From Balneolaceae bacterium (GTDB taxonomy: Bacteria > Bacteroidota > Rhodothermia > Balneolales > Balneolaceae), in contig REDT01000197.1 in NCBI GenBank assembly GCA_007693295.1, forward strand, positions 1 to 51,324: a stretch of 51,324 nt of DNA. Reading direction: 5' to 3'. The translations under genes were made by a program, and so were the position numbers. Position 1 is the first letter of the stretch. Every line of letters starts with the position of its first letter. Shown here one piece after another: positions 25,845 to 34,494 of the stretch. The notes beneath the pieces were generated by a model. The model was not told where the DNA came from, did no database searches, and worked only from the letters and a program-made list of their open reading frames with translations.

Positions 25845-26939
25845 TTATAATTCATTGAGCACAACGGTAAGAGCTTCACGAACCAGTGCTTTATCTTTAA
25901 CTGTTTTAAGCACGGGATGTTGCCACTCATTCAATAAAACGAATCGAATAAACCTGTCCGTCTTTTTTTTATCTGACGCCATATTGTGAATCAGCTCTTC
26001 GTAAGATAACTCTTCTTTTGATACTCTATAGTGATACAGGGAACTGAATTTTTGCAAATGGTTTTCGCTTAAACCGCTTCCGGTCAAATTTGATAGCTTC
26101 ACTGCGGCCAGCATACCAAGGAATACGGCTTCGCCATGGCTTAATTTCTCATAATCGCATGCGCGCTCCAGCGCGTGGGCAAACGTGTGCCCAAAGTTTA
26201 AGAATGCACGTACTCCCCCTTCAAATTCATCCTGCTGAACGATATCAGCTTTAATTGAAACACATTTTGAGATTAAATCGGTCAGTTTCAAATTATCTAT
26301 CGCCGCCGGAACTTCATCAAAAAAGATCTCGGCATCGCTAAAGATGGTTTTATCCCGGATAGCCGCGTATTTTAAAATTTCACTCAGCCCGTTTATCCAT
26401 TCGGCAGAGGGCAGTGTTTTCAAAAACTCAACGTCTGTAATTACGCGCTCCGGCTGGTAGAATGCCCCGATCAGATTCTTGCCCATTTCGTGATTAATCC
26501 CGGTTTTACCGCCAATGGAACTATCGACCATGGCTAAAAGAGTGGTGGGGATGTGATATAAGGGCACCCCTCGTAAAGCAGTAGCTGCCGCAAAACCGCC
26601 CAGATCGCCGGTTACACCACCACCTGCCACAAAAACCGGTGTGTTTCTGCGAACTCCATTATTGAGCAAAAATCCAACTGTCTTTTCCCAAAAAGAGATC
26701 GATTTACTGCTTTCTCCCTGAGGCACCCGTATCAAGTGAAGTTCAGGGGTGTGCTTTTTAAGAGCAGTAATAATTCTATCACCGTGGAGCGTATGAACAT
26801 TTTCATCGATCACTAAAAACAGAGAATCGAACTTGCTTTTTTGAGCCATCCGCCCGATCTCCTCGTCAAATATTCCGGAGCCGATGATAACTTCGTAAGT
26901 GCCGGAGTTGGATTCTACGTTAATGATTTTTCTGCTCAT
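25845..26939 (-). CDS. aroB: 3-dehydroquinate synthase
   Basis: The 364-residue enzyme of the shikimate pathway converts DAHP to 3-dehydroquinate using NAD and a metal ion. Visible motifs are GGGVTGDLGGFAAA (NAD-binding), VPLYHIPTTLLAMVDSSIGGKTGIN (active-site lysine), the metal-site Glu in INGLSEILKYA and NFGHTFAHALE with the metal-binding His. The length is typical. Its start overlaps the end of aroK by 20 nt, so the two are translated from one message. Together they supply two shikimate steps; the other aro genes are not in the window. Confidence 0.96.
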   Translation of the reverse strand: MSRKIINVESNSGTYEVIIGSGIFDEEIGRMAQKSKFDSLFLVIDENVHTLHGDRIITALKKHTPELHLIRVPQGESSKSISFWEKTVGFLLNNGVRRNTPVFVAGGGVTGDLGGFAAATALRGVPLYHIPTTLLAMVDSSIGGKTGINHEMGKNLIGAFYQPERVITDVEFLKTLPSAEWINGLSEILKYAAIRDKTIFSDAEIFFDEVPAAIDNLKLTDLISKCVSIKADIVQQDEFEGGVRAFLNFGHTFAHALERACDYEKLSHGEAVFLGMLAAVKLSNLTGSGLSENHLQKFSSLYHYRVSKEELSYEELIHNMASDKKKTDRFIRFVLLNEWQHPVLKTVKDKALVREALTVVLNEL

Positions 26940-27471
26940 AAAGGGTCAGTTTTTGGATAATAAGATCTGTAATCTTCTTTTTGGAGAGGCCGTCGGTTTT
27001 AATGGTAATGTGAGCCTGTGTGTAGAACGGCCGTCGCTCTGCAAGTAATTTTTTAATTTTTTGTTCTGTAGATTCTGTTTGATTCTCTGCCGAAATCATA
27101 GGCCGGTTACGGCTGTTTTTCAGACGCTTTGAAAGTACGGATTGGGAAGTATCTAAAAAAATAAGCCAGCCATTCAATTTTAAATGGTCCACAAGAGATT
27201 GGTTTTGCAATGAGCCGCCGCCAAGTGCCATAATACCTTTTATTGTTTGTGAATAGTAGATTAACAACTTCTCCTCAACAGCTCTGAATGTGTCTTCTCC
27301 GTCTGTTTTAAAAATTTCAGGGATGGTCTTTCCCCGGTCATCTTCAATTAACTTGTCAAGGTCGTAAAAAGGAACACCCAGTTCCCGCGCCAGCTCTTGA
27401 CCAAGAGTTGATTTACCCGAGCCCATCATACCGCATAGGAATACCGGTTTTGAAAGAAGATCTGATTTCAT
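26920..27471 (-). CDS. aroK: Shikimate kinase
   Basis: The 183-residue P-loop kinase phosphorylates shikimate at the 3-hydroxyl. The Walker A motif is GMMGSGKST with Lys20. The shikimate-binding DLDKLIEDDRGKTIPEIF, the GGGS motif and the LID region with KNSRNRPM follow. The length is normal. It overlaps rqcH by 4 nt at its start (ATGA) and aroB by 20 nt at its end, so it is the centre of a tightly packed operon. Confidence 0.95.
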   Translation of the reverse strand: MKSDLLSKPVFLCGMMGSGKSTLGQELARELGVPFYDLDKLIEDDRGKTIPEIFKTDGEDTFRAVEEKLLIYYSQTIKGIMALGGGSLQNQSLVDHLKLNGWLIFLDTSQSVLSKRLKNSRNRPMISAENQTESTEQKIKKLLAERRPFYTQAHITIKTDGLSKKKITDLIIQKLTLYEQKNH

Positions 27472-29057
27472 GAGATAGATTTTTTTGGTTCAACCATTTC
27501 CACATCCTCGCGCTGAACCCGAACAGCCCCCGGTGCTGCACCTTTAGGTTTTGTAATATATTTTCGCTTGGTAACGATTACAGGAACGAGATTGCTTCCC
27601 CTGGCTTTCGAATTCCAGGCTGCAATTGCGGCGGCTTTGCGTATAACCGATTTGGGAGGCATCTCCTTATTGTTGTTCATTCGGATTACCACATGAGAGC
27701 CACTTACCCCGCGAGCATGCAGCCATACATCCTCCTTGTGCGCGTCGGAGGTTACCCGGTCATTACTTTTAGCGCTTTTGCCAATCCAAATTTCATAATT
27801 ATCTACTTTAACCTGCCTGTAGGGCAACGATTCAGCCTGTTTGGTTTTAGCCAGTATGCCGAGTTTTTTTAAATCGGGCTGGTTCTCCTTGTACCATTCA
27901 TCAAACTCATAGATCTTCTCAATGCTGTTTAATGATTCAAAGAGTGCTTTCAATTCCCGGTTCTCTTTTTGGATCTCCTTAAGCCTCCGTTTCGATTCCA
28001 CCACGTTCCGTTTTGCTTTAGCAGATTTATCGTAATACCGTTCTGCATTATCGGCAATTGAGATGGTAGGTTTAATTGGAATGGAAACCGCTTCACTGCC
28101 ATCATAAAAATTGGGCAGTGTGATCTGTTCCTGATCCGGGTTCACGGATTGATGGGCATGAGCCATTAATATATGGCCGTACTGCTCATACTGTTCAGCC
28201 CTTTCAAGTCCTTTATCGGCTTTGGATAACTGGCTGATTGTAGATTCATTTTTTTGAATGGCTTTCTCAATACTCGGTTTTAAAGATTGAATTTTAGACG
28301 ACAAACGCCGTTCCCGAGATGTTTCATAGTAGGTAAATCGAATGGCGTCATTTACGTTATCGAACGTTTTACGGTTTTCAACCGGCAGCAGCGAAGAGGG
28401 GATAAGGCAGAGGTTTCCATCTTCAAGAATCCTGAATTCCGGCTTCTCCTTCATTGCATCTGTCAAAGATTTCACGATAGGTTGAATCTCTTCAACCGAT
28501 TTTTCATGAAGTTTATAGTGGTCTGTTACGGGCTCAATAAGATGCCTTGGAAATTTCGGATCTAAGCTTGTAATGATTTTTTTTGGCGAAACAGAACTAT
28601 CCGGTTTATCAAATCCGGCTTTGGCGACTCTCGGTTGGGGTGCTTTGCTGCCTTCCAGCTCACTATTTGATTTAAACGCTTCTTTAATAATTCCATCAGC
28701 TATATGGTATACATTAGGCCTGTTTCCAAAAACCTGAAATAGAAGCTGTTCACCGGATTCAAACTCAATGGTAATGAAGCGATCGTTTTCAGCCAATTTG
28801 AAATTTGATATCACATTGTTATTAATAGAGTTAAAAAAAGTTGTAACATTAGATTTTTTTGAAGGTCGGTCTTTATCGAGAAAAAGAGCAGTTTCACTTG
28901 AATTTGTACTGAAAATAATCCTATATATTGATGAGTGAGAATCTATATAGCATTCCCAAATATCTTTGTGGGGAGAGTAGCTAAACTGAAAGCTCCCTCC
29001 AACACATTTGTTTTTTAAGTATTTGGTAAGATGTATTAGTACAAAAAAATTATTCAT
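27468..29057 (-). CDS. rqcH: NFACT family protein, RqcH homologue (ribosome quality control)
   Basis: The 529-residue protein has an N-terminal NFACT-N region (about 1-150), a long coiled-coil middle (about 250-380) and the C-terminal NFACT-R domain (from about 410) with DVWLHARGVSGSHVVIRM and RKAAAIAAWNSKARG. RqcH/Rqc2 proteins bind stalled 50S subunits and add alanine tails to the nascent chain. The Asp-Arg pair needed for tRNA handling in RqcH is kept in ENDRFITIEF (Asp92-Arg93), so it is probably active. It is first in the minus-strand operon and only 43 bp from the start of the divergent plus-strand gene, which leaves little room for two promoters. Confidence 0.9.
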   Translation of the reverse strand: MNNFFVLIHLTKYLKNKCVGGSFQFSYSPHKDIWECYIDSHSSIYRIIFSTNSSETALFLDKDRPSKKSNVTTFFNSINNNVISNFKLAENDRFITIEFESGEQLLFQVFGNRPNVYHIADGIIKEAFKSNSELEGSKAPQPRVAKAGFDKPDSSVSPKKIITSLDPKFPRHLIEPVTDHYKLHEKSVEEIQPIVKSLTDAMKEKPEFRILEDGNLCLIPSSLLPVENRKTFDNVNDAIRFTYYETSRERRLSSKIQSLKPSIEKAIQKNESTISQLSKADKGLERAEQYEQYGHILMAHAHQSVNPDQEQITLPNFYDGSEAVSIPIKPTISIADNAERYYDKSAKAKRNVVESKRRLKEIQKENRELKALFESLNSIEKIYEFDEWYKENQPDLKKLGILAKTKQAESLPYRQVKVDNYEIWIGKSAKSNDRVTSDAHKEDVWLHARGVSGSHVVIRMNNNKEMPPKSVIRKAAAIAAWNSKARGSNLVPVIVTKRKYITKPKGAAPGAVRVQREDVEMVEPKKSIS

Positions 29058-29100
29058 CAGAGTCTTTGAAAATCTATTTTTTAAAAAAGGAAAGGTGCTT

Positions 29101-29751
29101 ATGCAATATCCAATTTTTCAGTCTGTAGTCAACAAAATAAACAGCTCATTAATTAAGAGAAACATCAACGTTGTCAAGTTCAAAACTTGGGAAGAGTCCA
29201 AGATAAATGCTACCGGACTGGAGATAGTAATTGATTTGAACGACTCCACAAACTACCTGAAGCAATTAAATATCAATTTTGACTGGGATCGATTCAGAGA
29301 AGCGATTTTAGCTAATCAGCTTAACGGGACGAATGATCATCCCATGCTGAAGCAGAAACACTTAACAAATTCAAATATCAAACCAACCATTGACGTTGAG
29401 TTGGTTTGGCATTTTGACGTGAAAAGGTCTCAGCCGCTGCCATCGAATGGCGACTCAAATTATCGAATACAGCGGGCAGGCGAGTGGATGAGCAGTGTCA
29501 GCAAAGAGGTGAATGAATTTCTGGCCAGCGACGAAATTATAACACGCTGGCATTTAGAAATTGATGGCGATGAGGATGGTAAATACTTAAGTGCTATCAA
29601 CCTAATCTCCTACTTTCAATTTGTGATGGAAGACCACAAAAGCCTGCTTGAAGTGCATAACTACGTGGAACGAAAATTGACCCATCTGCTCTACAAGGCT
29701 AATCGAATTATAAAAATTGCCGACAAGAGTGTTGCATCTGTAGCTGCCTGA
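29101..29751 (+). CDS. Conserved-looking hypothetical protein
   Basis: The 216-residue soluble protein starts at ATG 29101, which has a strong purine-rich AAAAAAGGAAAGG before it. The longer frame from 29008 would overlap the divergent rqcH start and adds a sequence with no domain character. The protein contains a mixed alpha/beta N-terminal part, with ATGLEIVIDLND and LVWHFDVKRSQPLP, and a helical C-terminal part (SLLEVHNYVERKLTHLLYKANR). There is no signal peptide, membrane segment or motif that I recognise. It lies between rqcH and the small ribosomal-type gene; nothing in the context gives a role. Confidence 0.7.
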   Translation: MQYPIFQSVVNKINSSLIKRNINVVKFKTWEESKINATGLEIVIDLNDSTNYLKQLNINFDWDRFREAILANQLNGTNDHPMLKQKHLTNSNIKPTIDVELVWHFDVKRSQPLPSNGDSNYRIQRAGEWMSSVSKEVNEFLASDEIITRWHLEIDGDEDGKYLSAINLISYFQFVMEDHKSLLEVHNYVERKLTHLLYKANRIIKIADKSVASVAA

Positions 29752-29783
29752 AAATAAAAAAGGGCACAAAAAAATTGTGCCCT
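29752..29783 (-). terminator. Rho-independent terminator of the small basic protein gene
   Basis: AGGGCACAA pairs perfectly with TTGTGCCCT around a 5-nt loop. On the minus strand the stem is followed by TTTTTATTTT. It lies 24 nt after the stop of the 30-codon gene at 29807-29899. Confidence 0.85.
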
Positions 29784-29806
29784 TGAAAATTGTTTAGCAA
29801 GTATGC

Positions 29807-29899
29807 TTACTTCTTCTTCTTATGTCTGTTTTTGCGCAGTCGCTTCTTTCTTTTGTGCTTAGCGATTTTTGCTCTTTTTCTTTTCTTTCCGCTTGGCAT
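29807..29899 (-). CDS. AURKAIP1/COX24-domain small basic protein (bS22/mS38-like)
   Basis: This 30-codon gene is missing from the ORF track because of its size. It encodes a protein that begins MPSGKKRKRAKIAKHK and ends in four Lys, made almost entirely of Lys, Arg and His. The MPSGKKRKR start is, from my knowledge, the hallmark of a Bacteroidota small protein annotated with the AURKAIP1/COX24 domain, related to mitochondrial mS38 and actinobacterial bS22 of the small ribosomal subunit. It is therefore probably a ribosomal protein. It has its own upstream region of about 270 bp and its own terminator, which supports a real, independently expressed gene. Confidence 0.88.
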   Translation of the reverse strand: MPSGKKRKRAKIAKHKRKKRLRKNRHKKKK

Positions 29900-30112
29900 G
29901 AATAATCACCCGGTCTATTAAAATTAAACTTCCAGTTTTTGAGCGATTTAAATCATCGCCTTTACCTTAGTTACCCAAAATACAAAATCTTTAAAACAAA
30001 TCTACATTTCGATTTAAAGTAATTAATTGTTTCGGTGGATAACCTGAAAGTTTTACGCAATAGCTTTTCGAATCCGGCTATTTTAAAATTTAGCATTAGT
30101 ATAGAGTATGCG

Positions 30113-30144
30113 TTCTGATTCAGAACACATTTTTCTTATCTTTG
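30113..30144 (+). promoter_or_regulatory. Bacteroidetes-type promoter of lysC
   Basis: TATCTTTG at 30137-30144 matches the -7 consensus TAnnTTTG exactly, and TTCTG (30113-30117) lies 19 nt upstream at the place of the -33 TTTG box. The ORF track's TTG start at 30142 lies inside the -7 box, so the true start must be the ATG at 30169. Confidence 0.65.
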
Positions 30145-30168
30145 AGCGATTCAAAACTAATTGACAGA

Positions 30169-31527
30169 ATGCCTAATTTATTAAAAGTGGCCAAGTTTGG
30201 TGGTACAAGCATGGCAAACATGGAGGCCATGAAAAGATGTGCCGCCATTATTGTATCCGATCCGGACAAAAAAATAATTGTAGTAAGTGCTACATCAGGA
30301 ACCACAGACCAATTAACCAAGCTTTTCAACAGTACATTATCAGATGAAAAGAGAGAAATTCTTGCGGGAATAAGGACCCGTCATCTCGATATTTGTAATT
30401 CGCTGCGTGAACCAGGGGCTGTATTAGATACCGTTACATCCCGAATTGATGAACTGGAAGAAATTTCACTCTCCAATCGTACGGTAACTCCACAGCTGAA
30501 AGACCTGATTCTCTCTTATGGAGAGATACTCTCATCTATGATATTTGCACAGGTTTTGTATGAAGAGGACGGGGGTGATACGAAAATAGAGTTGCTGGAT
30601 GCCCGTGAGGTAATTATCACCGATCATTCTCATACCAACGCCGAGCCTGATTTAGCCGCAATTGAAAAGAGAGCTGATGAGATTCTCATTCCAAGATTTG
30701 AAAATCGAAGATTTGTAACACAGGGATTTATCGGTAAAACTGCCGGGGGCACCACTACCACAATTGGAAGGGGAGGAAGCGACTACTCTGCAGCTCTCTT
30801 TGCTGAAGCGATCAATGCAGATGTTCTGGAGATATGGACTGATGTGACGGCCGTTTACACGACCGACCCCAGAATTGTGCCCGAAGCGCGCCCGCTAACA
30901 GAGATCAGTTTTGACGAAGCAGCCGAGCTTTCTACTTTCGGAGCGAAGGTGCTACACCCGGCTACACTTGTCCCGGCTGTTCGAAAAAATATCCGGGTAT
31001 ATGTAGGTTCAAGCTTTCATCCCGAAAAACCGGGCACCTGGATATTGAAAGATACGCGGAGCAAGCCGGTTATACGGGCTATAAGCCTGCGGAGAAATCA
31101 AACGCTATTTACCGTTCATAGCCTGGACATGCTCCACCGGCATGGGTTTTTGGCTAAACTGTTTGAGGTACTGGCCAAGTACAAAATCAGTGTCGATTTG
31201 GTTACCACCAGCGAAGTTAGCGTATCGCTAACGCTTGATACGGGTGTGAATGCACCCGGCAAGGATATGCTTACTGAGAATGTTATTAATGAGCTGAAAT
31301 CATTCAGCCAGGTAGAGATTCAAAAAGATTTAGCACTGGTAGCCATGGTGGGAAATAATCTGCATGCAACATCAGGGCTGAGTGGCCCGGTATTTGGGGC
31401 ACTTCAAGATTTCAACATACGTTTGATCTGCCATGGAGCCAGTTCTCACAACATGTGTTTTTTGGTGAACGAGGGCAGTGCCGAAAAAATAGTGCAAATA
31501 CTTCATGAAAAATTTATTGGTCACTAA
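30169..31527 (+). CDS. lysC: Aspartate kinase (monofunctional)
   Basis: The 452-residue enzyme phosphorylates aspartate, the first step to lysine, threonine, methionine and diaminopimelate. The kinase core has KVAKFGGTSM at the N-terminus, TTTIGRGGSDYSAAL and EIWTDVTAVYTTDPRIV. The C-terminal 150 residues form two ACT domains (LFTVHSLDMLHRHGFLAKLF and LVAMVGNNLHATSGLSG), the usual site of feedback control by lysine or threonine. No homoserine dehydrogenase domain follows. Start at 30169, just after the -7 box. It is first in lysC-dapB-dapA-dapD with gaps of 0-4 nt. Confidence 0.95.
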   Translation: MPNLLKVAKFGGTSMANMEAMKRCAAIIVSDPDKKIIVVSATSGTTDQLTKLFNSTLSDEKREILAGIRTRHLDICNSLREPGAVLDTVTSRIDELEEISLSNRTVTPQLKDLILSYGEILSSMIFAQVLYEEDGGDTKIELLDAREVIITDHSHTNAEPDLAAIEKRADEILIPRFENRRFVTQGFIGKTAGGTTTTIGRGGSDYSAALFAEAINADVLEIWTDVTAVYTTDPRIVPEARPLTEISFDEAAELSTFGAKVLHPATLVPAVRKNIRVYVGSSFHPEKPGTWILKDTRSKPVIRAISLRRNQTLFTVHSLDMLHRHGFLAKLFEVLAKYKISVDLVTTSEVSVSLTLDTGVNAPGKDMLTENVINELKSFSQVEIQKDLALVAMVGNNLHATSGLSGPVFGALQDFNIRLICHGASSHNMCFLVNEGSAEKIVQILHEKFIGH

Positions 31528-31530
31528 AAG

Positions 31531-32211
31531 ATGAAAGTTGCAGTTATAGGTACGGGTAAAACGGGAAGTGCTGTGGTGAATATGTTGGGTGATGAAGCGA
31601 TTCCCTATAATCTCAACAACAAACCCACTGTGGATTCACTCTCCGGCTCCAAAGCAGACATAGCCATTGTATTTGTATCGCCGGCAGCGGCCGGGGAGAT
31701 TGTTGAACTATTGCTTGAGGCAAAAATACCTGCAGTATGGGGCACTACCGGATATCAATGGCCCGCCGACCTTCCCGATAGGGTTAAGGCAGCGGGAACC
31801 CGCTGGGTAATCGGCTCAAACTTTAGCCTTGGAATGAATTTGATCAGAAAAACTATTGGCATACTCGGGAAGGGAGCAGATTTATTGAAAAATCCGGAAT
31901 TTCATATTCATGAAGTCCACCATAAAGACAAGAAAGATGCGCCAAGCGGCACAGCACTTTCCTGGAAAGAGTGGCTGGCACAGGATCCGTCTATCTCATC
32001 AGATCGCCAGGGCGATGTTAAAGGTATTCACACTCTTCATATTAAAACTATCAACGAATCAATTTGGCTGAAGCATGAAGCACACAGCCGCGAACTTTTT
32101 GCCGAAGGAGCGATCTGGACCGCAAAATACCTGCTTAAACATCCGCACATCGATTCGGGCGTCTATCCCTTCTCTTCAATTTTTGACCGCGCGTTTAAGG
32201 AGATTTTATGA
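31531..32211 (+). CDS. dapB: 4-hydroxy-tetrahydrodipicolinate reductase
   Basis: The 226-residue NAD(P)H-dependent enzyme has an N-terminal Rossmann site (VAVIGTGKTGSAVV) and the catalytic/substrate motif HEVHHKDKKDAPSGTAL, which is diagnostic of DapB. It is about 40 residues shorter than the E. coli enzyme, with a compressed segment between the nucleotide site and the catalytic motif (about residues 30-90). Both functional motifs are intact, so it should be active. It starts 3 nt after lysC and its stop overlaps the dapA start (ATGA). Confidence 0.93.
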   Translation: MKVAVIGTGKTGSAVVNMLGDEAIPYNLNNKPTVDSLSGSKADIAIVFVSPAAAGEIVELLLEAKIPAVWGTTGYQWPADLPDRVKAAGTRWVIGSNFSLGMNLIRKTIGILGKGADLLKNPEFHIHEVHHKDKKDAPSGTALSWKEWLAQDPSISSDRQGDVKGIHTLHIKTINESIWLKHEAHSRELFAEGAIWTAKYLLKHPHIDSGVYPFSSIFDRAFKEIL

Positions 32212-33089
32212 AAAGTGTAAAATTATGGACCGCGCTCATCACACCCATGAATAGTGATGGGAGCATAAATTACGCAGATTTAGAAAAAATGGTCATAAGA
32301 CAGGCCGACGCAGGTAACGGTGTTTTGCTGATCGGCAGCACCGGAGAAGGCCTTGCATTAACTGTCGAAGAGAAGAAAGAGGCGGTTCAATTCGTAGCTC
32401 AATTAAAGCCGGATGTTCCGGTTATGGTTGGTGTTGGCGGTTTTAACCTTGAATCGCAAAAAGAGTGGATTCGGTTTTGTAATACGCTGGCAATTGATGC
32501 TTTTCTGCTGGTTGCCCCGCTCTACTCAAAACCGGGCAAAGAGGGGCAAAAAGCCTGGTTTAATGACCTGATGGATGTTGCCGGAAAGCCGTGTATGGTC
32601 TACAACATCCCTTCTCGAACAGGGGTGAAAATAACCGTTGAAGTGTTGAATGAGATTAAAAATCATAAAAATTTCTGGGCTGTAAAAGAGGCGGGTGCAA
32701 GCCTTGCGGATTACCAGGAGTTTCGGGAAAAATGTCCTGATATATTGTTCTACAGCGGCGATGATGGCTTGTTGCCGTTCATGGCGGTTTTAGGATGCAA
32801 GGGCTTGGTTTCGGTTGCGTCAAATATCTGGCCGACAGAGACAAAGCGTTATGTGGAGAAATCTCTGAATGGCGATACAGAATACCTGTTTCCGGTTTGG
32901 AAACAGGCGGTTGAAACCATTTTTTCGGCACCCAACCCTGTGGCTGTTAAACTGTTGTTAAAAAAGAAGGGATTGATACAGAACGCAACGCTTAGGGCCC
33001 CACTTACAGAGAAAGAGATATCTTCACCGGATCCGCTCCTGGAGGCTGACAAAAAAATTATAAACTGGTATAAAACTCAAACTGACTGA
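32208..33089 (+). CDS. dapA: 4-hydroxy-tetrahydrodipicolinate synthase
   Basis: The 293-residue class I aldolase-type enzyme condenses pyruvate with aspartate semialdehyde. The Schiff-base lysine is Lys160 in WAVKEAG, the catalytic tyrosine is Tyr132 in YNIPSRTG, and the pyruvate-binding GSTGEG motif lies at 43-48. The length is normal for DapA. Its start overlaps the dapB stop by 4 nt and dapD follows after 3 nt, so the pathway genes are translationally linked. Confidence 0.95.
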   Translation: MKSVKLWTALITPMNSDGSINYADLEKMVIRQADAGNGVLLIGSTGEGLALTVEEKKEAVQFVAQLKPDVPVMVGVGGFNLESQKEWIRFCNTLAIDAFLLVAPLYSKPGKEGQKAWFNDLMDVAGKPCMVYNIPSRTGVKITVEVLNEIKNHKNFWAVKEAGASLADYQEFREKCPDILFYSGDDGLLPFMAVLGCKGLVSVASNIWPTETKRYVEKSLNGDTEYLFPVWKQAVETIFSAPNPVAVKLLLKKKGLIQNATLRAPLTEKEISSPDPLLEADKKIINWYKTQTD

Positions 33090-33092
33090 ATA

Positions 33093-33839
33093 ATGAGCTG
33101 GGAAACAATTTTAGATCAACTTGAAAAAGGGACCATCAGGTCAGCCAATCCGGATGGAGATACCTGGAAGGCAAATGTAGAGGTGAAAAAGGCGATACTT
33201 GAAGCCTTTAAGGAGGGCAAGAATGTAGACTATAGTGGAATCTATGAGGGTTTTGTAGATAAACATAACATACCTCCCCGCATGTTCAACTCCGAAGATG
33301 GTGTAAGACTGGTTCCCGGAGGGTCTTCTGTTCGAAGAGGGGCATTTGTTGCAAAAAGTGTTATTATAATGCCGCCTGCATACATAAACATCGGCGCATA
33401 CGTTGATGAAGGTGTAATGGTAGACAGCCATGCACTTGTCGGGTCTTGTGCACAGATTGGAAAAAATGTACACCTCTCTGCCGGAGTGCAGATTGGCGGA
33501 GTACTTGAACCGGTAGGTTTGAGCCCGGTTGTAATCGAAGACGACTGTTTTATAGGTGCCGGCGCAGTGATTGTAGAGGGCATCCTGGTAAAAAAAGGTG
33601 CCGTGATTGCTCCCGGCGTCACGCTTTCAAAATCGGTGCCGGTTTACGATTGCGTGAATGAAAAAATGCTTGGAAAGGGGGCGCCTATCCCTGAAAGAGC
33701 TGTTGTTATTCCGGGTTCGCGCCCGATTAATAATGGCTGGGCAAAAGAGCAGGGTTTAATGGCACAATGCCCGATAATCATTAAATATAGGGATGCAAAC
33801 AGTGATGCTTCCCTGGAACTTGAAAGTGCCCTTCGATAA
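33093..33839 (+). CDS. dapD: Tetrahydrodipicolinate N-succinyltransferase family enzyme
   Basis: The 248-residue protein is a left-handed beta-helix (hexapeptide) acyltransferase. An N-terminal helical domain (about 1-65) is followed by repeats such as VRRGAFVAKSVIIMPPAYINIGAYV, VDSHALVGSCAQIG and IEDDCFIGAGAVIVEG. The motif order and the GGVLEP turn match DapD, which succinylates tetrahydrodipicolinate. Its place after dapA supports the succinylase route to diaminopimelate over the acetylase or dehydrogenase routes. It is slightly shorter than the E. coli protein. The later genes dapC, dapE and dapF are not in the window. Confidence 0.93.
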   Translation: MSWETILDQLEKGTIRSANPDGDTWKANVEVKKAILEAFKEGKNVDYSGIYEGFVDKHNIPPRMFNSEDGVRLVPGGSSVRRGAFVAKSVIIMPPAYINIGAYVDEGVMVDSHALVGSCAQIGKNVHLSAGVQIGGVLEPVGLSPVVIEDDCFIGAGAVIVEGILVKKGAVIAPGVTLSKSVPVYDCVNEKMLGKGAPIPERAVVIPGSRPINNGWAKEQGLMAQCPIIIKYRDANSDASLELESALR

Positions 33840-33930
33840 AAAAATTATCAATCTGAAAAAAAATTCTGTAAGGGATTTGAATATTTCAGTTCTTACTAAT
33901 AGAACACTAATCAAAAATTGAGGATTCGAC

Positions 33931-34371
33931 ATGAGTTCATTAAACAAAGCAATGGTAATAGGAAGACTCGGGGCAGATCCCGATGTGCGTTATACACAAT
34001 CGAATACTGCAGTTGCTACCATAAGTGTAGCTACAACTGAGCGGTATAAAGACAAAAACGGAGAGCTTCAGGAAAATACCGAGTGGCATCGAATTGTTGC
34101 CTGGGGCAGGCTTGCAGAAATCTGCCAGCAGTACCTTAAAAAAGGATCACTTGCATATTTTGAAGGCCCGATTCAAACCCGCGAATGGGAAGATAAAGAC
34201 GGTCAGAAGCGGTATACAACCGAGATTAAAGCATTAAACATGCAGATGCTCGACAGTCGCGGAGATTCCGGTGGCAGCAGCGCACCGGCAAAAAACAACA
34301 AGAAGGCAGCCGCAAATACGGTTGAAATTGACGACTCTTTTGATGATATGGACGATGACCTTCCCTTCTAA
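33931..34371 (+). CDS. ssb: Single-stranded DNA-binding protein
   Basis: The 146-residue protein has one OB-fold (about 1-108) starting [22 protein letters not shown], with the conserved [19 protein letters not shown] flexible linker rich in Ser, Asn and Lys follows, then the acidic tip DDMDDDLPF, which recruits other replication and repair proteins. Length and tail are typical of bacterial SSB. It has its own promoter region (91 bp after dapD) and a terminator after it, so it is a single transcription unit. The function is cytoplasmic ssDNA coating. Confidence 0.96.
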   Translation: MSSLNKAMVIGRLGADPDVRYTQSNTAVATISVATTERYKDKNGELQENTEWHRIVAWGRLAEICQQYLKKGSLAYFEGPIQTREWEDKDGQKRYTTEIKALNMQMLDSRGDSGGSSAPAKNNKKAAANTVEIDDSFDDMDDDLPF

Positions 34372-34415
34372 AAGGAAACTTCACATATCATTACGTAAAC
34401 TTTCGTAAATTTTAC

Positions 34416-34449
34416 AGGTGCCGTTCAAAATTTGACCGGCACCTTTTTT
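34416..34449 (+). terminator. Rho-independent terminator after ssb
   Basis: AGGTGCCG pairs with CGGCACCT and the inner GTTCAAA/TTTGAC extends the stem; six T follow. Confidence 0.88.
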
Positions 34450-34494
34450 ATTCATATAACTGAATAATCTAAATTTTTAATTAAGTCTCATTTC

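Noticed and set aside
29008-29100. Upstream start for the hypothetical gene at 29101
   Set aside because: The extension overlaps the divergent rqcH start, and a strong purine-rich ribosome binding site lies directly before the ATG at 29101.
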